Positions 5,740-5,888 of a stretch of DNA of 5,888 nt are shown here, piece by piece. Under the pieces are notes generated by a model. That model searched no databases, was not told the DNA's origin, and saw nothing but the letters and a program-made list of their open reading frames with translations. This stretch comes from JAQVUB01 sp033809415. Its GTDB lineage: Bacteria > Verrucomicrobiota > Lentisphaeria > Oligosphaerales > Oligosphaeraceae. The position numbers and the translations under genes were made by a program. The stretch is taken from NCBI GenBank assembly GCA_033809415.1, contig JAPXLT010000289.1, forward strand, positions 1 to 5,888, read 5' to 3'. How positions within the stretch are numbered: the first letter of the stretch is position 1; each line of letters starts with the position of its first letter.

Positions 5740-5888
5740 AACAACGAAATACCCGAAAAGACTTGGCGCGGACTGATCGCCCGCAACCCACACGGACTTT
5801 ACACGGACGGGACACGGACTTTACACGGACGACAGATCGGACGGATCGCCATGTGCCAAGGTCGGCTTTACTTTTTCAGTCGGAGGCG
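5740..5888 (+). repeat. Right arm of the 149-base inverted repeat flanking pilT-pilC
   Basis: This is the inverted partner of 3096-3244 (139 of 149), cut by the window end, so the true repeat is probably longer. Its four ACACGGAC units start at 5790, 5801, 5812 and 5823 with spacers TTT, GGG, TTT. The third spacer (TTT here, GGG in the left arm) accounts for three of the ten differences. The arm lies upstream of pilT. Confidence 0.92.
5790..5830 (+). repeat. 11-base-period tandem repeat, four units (right arm)
   Basis: Four perfect copies of ACACGGAC lie at 11-base spacing with three-base spacers TTT, GGG and TTT. The unit sequence is invariant in all eight copies in the window while the spacers vary. 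That is what conversion or slippage between 11-base units, or selection on the 8-base core, would produce. Confidence 0.85.

Overview
The window holds three genes in two convergent transcription units, with repeat-rich non-coding DNA around and between them. On the plus strand (260-2461) is a 733-residue glycoside hydrolase family 20-like protein with no export signal. On the minus strand a two-gene unit is read from right to left: a PilT-type retraction ATPase (5642-4566), then, 50 bases on, a PilC/GspF-type inner-membrane platform protein (4515-3253). The organism is a Gram-negative-type bacterium with type IV pili. The GH20 plus pilT-pilC content, the moderate GC, and the load of dispersed intergenic repeats would suit the PVC group (Lentisphaerota, Verrucomicrobiota or Kiritimatiellota). 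That placement is a guess from general character; no marker gene is present.

Layout. Bases 1-79 are one arm of a 79-base inverted repeat whose partner is at 2686-2764 (75 of 79 matches), so the GH20 gene with its own promoter lies inside a repeat-bounded block. Bases 80-259 hold another repeat box, a plausible sigma70-type promoter and a strong ribosome binding site. Bases 2462-3252 have no convincing gene. They contain a possible small structured RNA or long-loop terminator on the plus strand, a probable intrinsic terminator facing the pil operon, the right arm of the 79-base repeat, two repeat boxes, several hairpins, and the left arm of a second, unrelated inverted repeat. That second pair (3096-3244 and 5740-5888, 139 of 149 matches) brackets pilT-pilC. 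Each arm carries four 8-base units spaced 11 bases apart.

Function. PilT and PilC would work together in the type IV pilus machine: PilC is the membrane platform and PilT powers pilus disassembly. The extension ATPase PilB and the pilins are not in the window. The GH20-like protein is probably a cytoplasmic exo-acting hexosaminidase or relative, with no visible link to the pili.

The most notable feature is the architecture. Two neighbouring units are each enclosed by their own family of long inverted repeats, and nothing in the window encodes a transposase or recombinase. I found no defence system, CRISPR array, tRNA or rRNA.
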